Positions 43,150 through 47,546 of a stretch of DNA of 47,546 bases are shown here, one piece after another; the stretch's first letter is position 1, and each line of letters opens with the position of its first letter. Position numbers and translations under genes: made by a program. The DNA comes from Gnetum montanum (Eukaryota; Streptophyta; Gnetopsida; Gnetales; Gnetaceae), in NCBI GenBank assembly GCA_015680685.1, contig MNCI01027309.1:9461-57006 (forward strand). Direction: 5' to 3'. The notes under the pieces were generated by a model. That model saw nothing but the letters and a program-made list of their open reading frames with translations. It made no database searches and had not been told where the DNA came from.

Positions 43150-46100
43150 TAAAAGGGTAAAAGTAGATCATTATGATAGAGCCCCTGAATCTAGTGCCAA
43201 GGTAAAACATTGGCTTAACACTATGAACAATTATTTCAATATGTTAAATTTATCAAGCCAAAAAAATTTACAAGTAGTCTCCTTGTATTTGAGGGGACCT
43301 ACAACATGATGAAATGGAATGAGGTTTAAAGGCTAGATTACAAATTGGCTCAACTTTTGTCAAAATTTTAAAGGAAAAATTAGATAAAATTCCTTTCAAA
43401 AGGAGCATAAGATGTGATTTAATTCATTAAGATTTGGTAGATGATTTGTATAAGATTACTACAAGGAATTCTGTGACCTCTTTTGGTATGTAAGCCACTA
43501 GAATAAGGGCGAGTTGATCTCATAGTTCATTAGTGAATGACATGCACAACTACATTCCTAAACACATGCACATAATCTCCAAACAATCAATGAAGCATAT
43601 AGAATTACTAAGGATTATGAGGAATCAAATCAAGTATGAACTAAATCCTCTGACAAGAAATGGTAGAAGAGACATCCATTAAGAGAACTTGATTCGGATG
43701 TTTCCCTTACGGTGAAGATAACTTCAAGTGGGTATATCCAAAATTATGAAAATGAATACAAGGAAACATTCAAAGTAAGAATAAAAAAACCCAATACAAA
43801 TATGGCCAAAAGAAAGAATTAAACTACTACTATGGTTGTTGTAAAGAAGACTTCAATAGCAGCAAAGTTTAGTTTGAGAAAATTTCAGTTTGCTTTACTT
43901 ATTTTTAAAGGATTAATTAATTGTCAAAAGATTAAATTTTTGATTGATAATAGAGCAAGTGATAATTTTATTTCATCAACTTTAGTTAAGTCATTAAATT
44001 TAACCTTACCTTTTAAGAGAGTTATTAGAATAGAACTTGTAAATGGAAAAATAGTAAGCAAGAATACTAGGTATGGAGAAGTTATCTTTATTCTACAGCA
44101 CATTTTTTTCTTGGTAAATTCTTTGAATTTAAATTAGAAGACATTGATGCAATCTTAGAAATATCTTTTCTATAAAAATTTGATATTACTACCCATTTTG
44201 AAAGCTATGTTTTAAAAGTGCTAATCATTGACAGAGTTAGGGTTAAAAGGTAAGTAGAACAACAAAGCAAATTTACACAATAACTATTAAGCAAGATAAG
44301 AGACTAGTTAAGAAGGGTGCTACTATGTTGGTCATAAAACCCCAAAAATACTCAAACATTAATATTTCAAAAAACAATTTGAAGAGTATAAGGATTTAGT
44401 ATTTGATGAAACTAGGTAATTACCTCCAAAAAAACCTTTTGAACATGTCATTGATACTTTCCATGGTACACAACTAGATTCAAAAGCCCCATATAGGTTT
44501 TTCATTTTAGAATTAAGGGAATGAAAAGAAAAATTAATAAATTATTGGAAGAAAAGAAGATTTAAGTGTCTTACCTTAGGATACACTAATTTTATTTGTT
44601 AAGAAGAAAGATGATACATTAAGATTATGTATTGATTAAAGGATGTTAAACAAAGTAGTGATTAAAAATACCTATCCATTGTCTAAGGTTGATGACACAT
44701 TTGACCAAATTATTAGAGCATGTTATTTTTCAAAGGTCAATTTAAAATTAGGTTATCATCAAATAAGGATTCAGGAGAAAAATATTTTAAAAACTGCATT
44801 TAGAACTAGGTACAAATTGTATGAGTTTGTGATGATGTCATTTGGATTAACTAACACACTTGCAACATTCATGACATTAATGAACGATATATTTTGAGTG
44901 TGTCTTGATCAATTTGTTATCATATTTATGGATAACATACTTGTTTATTCTACTTTAAGAGAGAAACATGTTAAAAATTTAAAAATTACAATGGAAATAC
45001 TCAACAAACATCAGTTAAACGAAAAATTAAGTAAATACAAACTATTTAAAGAGGAACTGTCATACTTAGGCCATATTATATCTAAGAAAGGACTATAAGT
45101 AGACCCATCAAAAGTTAGTGTAGTTTATGATTAACTGGAACTTAAAGATACTACAATAATTTATAGTTTTGTGGGCTTAATATGCTTTTATCAACATTTT
45201 ATTAAAGATTTTTCTACCTTGGTAGCCTTCTTAACTAACCTCTTACAAGAAAAATGTGTTTTTAAGTTTGATGAAAAATGTAGGGAAGCTTTCCTAAGAC
45301 TAAAGATTCTATTAACAATGGCACCTATCTTAAGAATCCCAAATAAAGAAATACCATTTGAAGTATTTATAGATGCTTATGGAGTAGGAATTAGTGGAGT
45401 TCGGTCATAAGAAGATAATAAAGAAATACCATTTGAAGTATTTATAGATGCTTATGGAGTAGGAATTAGTGGAGTTCGGTCATAAGAAGATAATAAAGAA
45501 ATACCATTTGAAGTATTTATAGATGCTTGTGGAGTAGGAATTAGTGGAGTTCGGTCATAAGAAGATAAAGTAGTATGTTTTGAATCTCATAAATTATGAA
45601 GAGGTAAGGTAAATTACTCAACTCATGATTTAGAATTGATGGTAGTTGCTCGTGCTTTAAAAGTTTGAAGACATTATCTTTGTGAGAAAATTTTTGTACT
45701 AAAAACATATCATAAAACCCTAGAATATTTATAGAGAGAATCCATCTTGAACACCTGATAATAAAGGTGGATAGAATTATTGGCTAAATATGATTTTGAG
45801 ATTAAATATCTTTCAAGAAAGTAAATATAGTGGTTGATGCCCTTAGTTGAATGTGGAACTTGATGATTGAAGTTGTGACAACCCATATGAAACAAGAGAT
45901 CAAGGAATGAATAGAAGAAGATCCTTACTTCAATTGAATTCTAACCAATATTTCTTCTAACCTCATTACCACCTTCCACATATGCTCTATTGATGAAGGG
46001 GTAGAGGGCATATAAGTTATTATCCAAAGCTCACAAAGTACCATACACTAGACATCCTAGATATATTAGAATCTATGTGATGATACATAAGTTTTATTTC

Positions 46101-47200
46101 TAGCCTATAATGAACAATGATGTTTTCAAATATATTAAAAATTTCCAAACCTTCTAGAGAGTAAAGGTCGAAGAAATTAATCCAAGTGGATTATTACAAC
46201 CTCTAGAAGTCACAACATCGAAATGGAAAGACATTATTATGGATTTCATTGTGTGATTAGTAGTAATCAAGAAAGGGAATGACTTAGTCTTAGTGATAGT
46301 TGATCACCTATCAAAGATGGCTTATTTTATAACTTTGAAATATACAAACACAGTTGAAGAGGTAGCCCAAATATTCAAATGAGAAGTATTTTGGTTATAT
46401 GAGTGTCCAAAATCAATCACTTATAATAAAGATCCTAAGACTATCTTTGAATTTTGGTGAAACTTCTAGAAGAAACTTGAAACCCAATTTAAATTTAGTA
46501 TGACATACCACCTAGAAATAAAAAGCTAAACAAAATGCATTAATCAAATATTGAAGATATTATGCAAAGCTATGCTCGAAGTAGATAAAAAACATGGAAG
46601 AATTATTTGCATCTAGCTAAATTTACCTATAATAATAATTATTGGGAATGCATACATTAGACATCATTTGAAGTTATATATGGATGGAATTATCATACAC
46701 TACTAACTTAGGTAGACCCACCTTTAAGAGTGGAGTGGAAGGAAAAGAAATGAAAATCATGAGAAATATCATTATAATAGTTAAATAAAATTTACAGGCA
46801 ACCCAGGATAAGTATAAGGGATATGCAGATCAACATTGTCTTAAGAAGGAATTACAAACTGAGGATAAAGTATTATTGAGAGTAAAATCTCCTTGGAGTT
46901 CTCTTAATCTAGGAAGATATACTAAGTTACCTCTAAGATATTGTGGACCTTTTGAAGTTTCAAAAAGAATTGGTAAAGTAGCCTATTGATTAAGTCTTCC
47001 AACAAATTTAAAATTCATCCTATTTTCCACATGATTTTTCTCAAAATCTTTCATCATAATGATGTACCTTACCTGTTGGATTGGAAAACCTTGTCCCTAA
47101 AATCCAACATTAGCTTTGAGGTCAAACCAATTACAATTAAGGATCATAGAATGAAGAAGCTTCATAATAAAATCATCAACACAATATTCATACAATGATC
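43150..47200 (+). pseudogene. gag-pol: Chromovirus-like Ty3/gypsy gag-pol, heavily decayed
   Basis: A gag remnant (about 43180-43330) reads KHWLNTMNNYFNMLNL and SLYLRG. Protease: FLIDNRASDNFISSTLV (43938-43988), with DNRA in place of [50 protein letters not shown] (44665-44870), and IIFMDNILVYS (about 44915-44945), where the YxDD box has become FMDN. LSYLGHIISKKGL follows (45060-45098). RNase H starts at 45330 with FEVFIDA and contains a 75-bp triplication. Integrase: zinc-binding part about 46030-46170, core MDFIV, VDHLSKMAYF, YHLE (46240-46520). A C-terminal KIHPIFHMIFLK-like segment (47010-47045) resembles the region before the chromodomain. Dozens of stops. The PPT at 47443 ends it. Confidence 0.88.
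45344..45568. repeat. 75-bp tandem triplication in RNase H
   Basis: Three units of exactly 75 bp (25 codons), starting near 45344, 45419 and 45494. They are identical apart from one visible change (TAT to TGT in the third). Each unit carries a TAA stop after GVRS, so the triplication does not preserve an open frame. Confidence 0.95.
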
Positions 47201-47442
47201 AAACTATGATTAATAAACATGGCAAAATAAAAAGTTTATTCTTAAAGCTTAACTTTTGATCATCATGATATTAAGTAATAAATTATATTTATTATTAGCT
47301 AATAGTGAGAAATTAATTCATATTTTTGCATGTACAAATGATAATGAAGATAATAATGGAGTTGAAAATGAGGAGCATAGTGAGGAAGTAATTGCTGAAT
47401 AGCTAGACATAGGGAAAGTGCTCAAGGATGAGTTAAATTTTT
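47201..47442 (+). other. 3' region of chromovirus-like element
   Basis: AT-rich. A short acidic frame (NDNEDNNGVENEEHSEEVIAE) ends near 47402; it may be the worn C-terminus of pol. Confidence 0.35.
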
Positions 47443-47455
47443 CAAGGGGGTAGAC
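47443..47455 (+). other. Polypurine tract of chromovirus-like element
   Basis: CAAGGGGGTAGAC directly before TGTAACATC. This has the usual form of a PPT followed by a TG-starting LTR in plant gypsy elements. Confidence 0.65.
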
Positions 47456-47546
47456 TGTAACATCATGTCTTTTATTAAGGATGAATTGTATTATGAATCA
47501 TGTAATTAGCCTTCAAGGAAAGGTGATGCCTCATTATGAAAAGTTG
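47456..47546 (+). mobile_element. Start of chromovirus-like 3' LTR, cut by window edge
   Basis: Begins TGTAACATCATGTC right after the PPT. The rest is outside the window, and I could not find a matching 5' LTR start upstream. Confidence 0.55.

Noticed and set aside
1-47546. tRNA, rRNA, riboswitch or CRISPR features
   Set aside because: I scanned for typical signatures and saw none; a covariance-model search could still reveal a worn tRNA-derived repeat.

Overview
This window looks like intergenic DNA from a repeat-rich seed-plant nuclear genome. It is AT-rich, made almost entirely of old, stop-ridden Ty3/gypsy LTR retrotransposons and tandem repeats, with plant-style introns. I see no intact host gene, rRNA, tRNA or CRISPR. 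The species cannot be told from the sequence; the strong decay would suit a slowly turning-over genome, but that is inference. Single N bases (856, 7924, 32520, 32594, 42727) suggest a draft assembly.

Four groups of elements are present. (1) Three Athila-like copies. Copy 1 (about 235-5280, minus) has a 5' LTR, gag, no pol, then an internal promoter and the start of an accessory gene. Copy 2 (25403-30145, minus) has the internal promoter, the accessory gene, a polypurine tract (PPT) and a 3' LTR. Copy 3 (30150-38188, plus) has the 3' half of pol, the internal promoter, the accessory gene, a PPT and a 3' LTR. The accessory gene sits where Athila elements carry an env-like ORF, but what it encodes is basic, then a plant-transposon-like domain, then coiled coil, with no membrane segment seen. 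(2) A Tat/Ogre-lineage element (minus): gag-protease at 22559-25402 and RT, RNase H, a second plant-type RNase H and integrase at 12247-15731. A 6.8-kb interval lies between them. (3) A chromovirus-like element (plus, about 43150 to the right edge). (4) A dispersed repeat, called R3 here, with copies near 6.6, 10.3 and 39.6 kb, plus many minisatellites.

The most interesting object lies in the interval between Tat protease and RT: a plus-strand (antisense) eight-exon gene at 16357-21909. Its GT-AG junctions preserve one reading frame across six exons, although it now carries stop codons. It is a captured or element-encoded antisense gene of unknown function.

A second theme is promoter structure. 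Each Athila copy has a TATA box in its LTR and another in front of the accessory gene. Both TATA boxes of the same copy are preceded by the same kind of short palindromic repeat: GATATC-type in copies 1 and 2, GAGGCCT/TTGATGC-type in copy 3. Tandem arrays directly after the Tat pol stop codon match the hypervariable 3' UTR repeats known for Tat/Ogre elements.

Layout: 0.2-5.3 kb Athila copy 1; 5.3-6.5 nothing recognised; 6.5-12.2 R3 repeats and tandem arrays; 12.2-15.7 Tat pol; 15.8-21.9 antisense gene and repeats; 22.2-25.4 minisatellite and Tat gag-protease; 25.4-30.1 Athila copy 2; 30.1-38.2 Athila copy 3; 38.2-41.5 minisatellite, R3 and an unknown minus-strand ORF; 41.8-42.6 GC-richer repeats; 43.1-47.5 chromovirus-like element.
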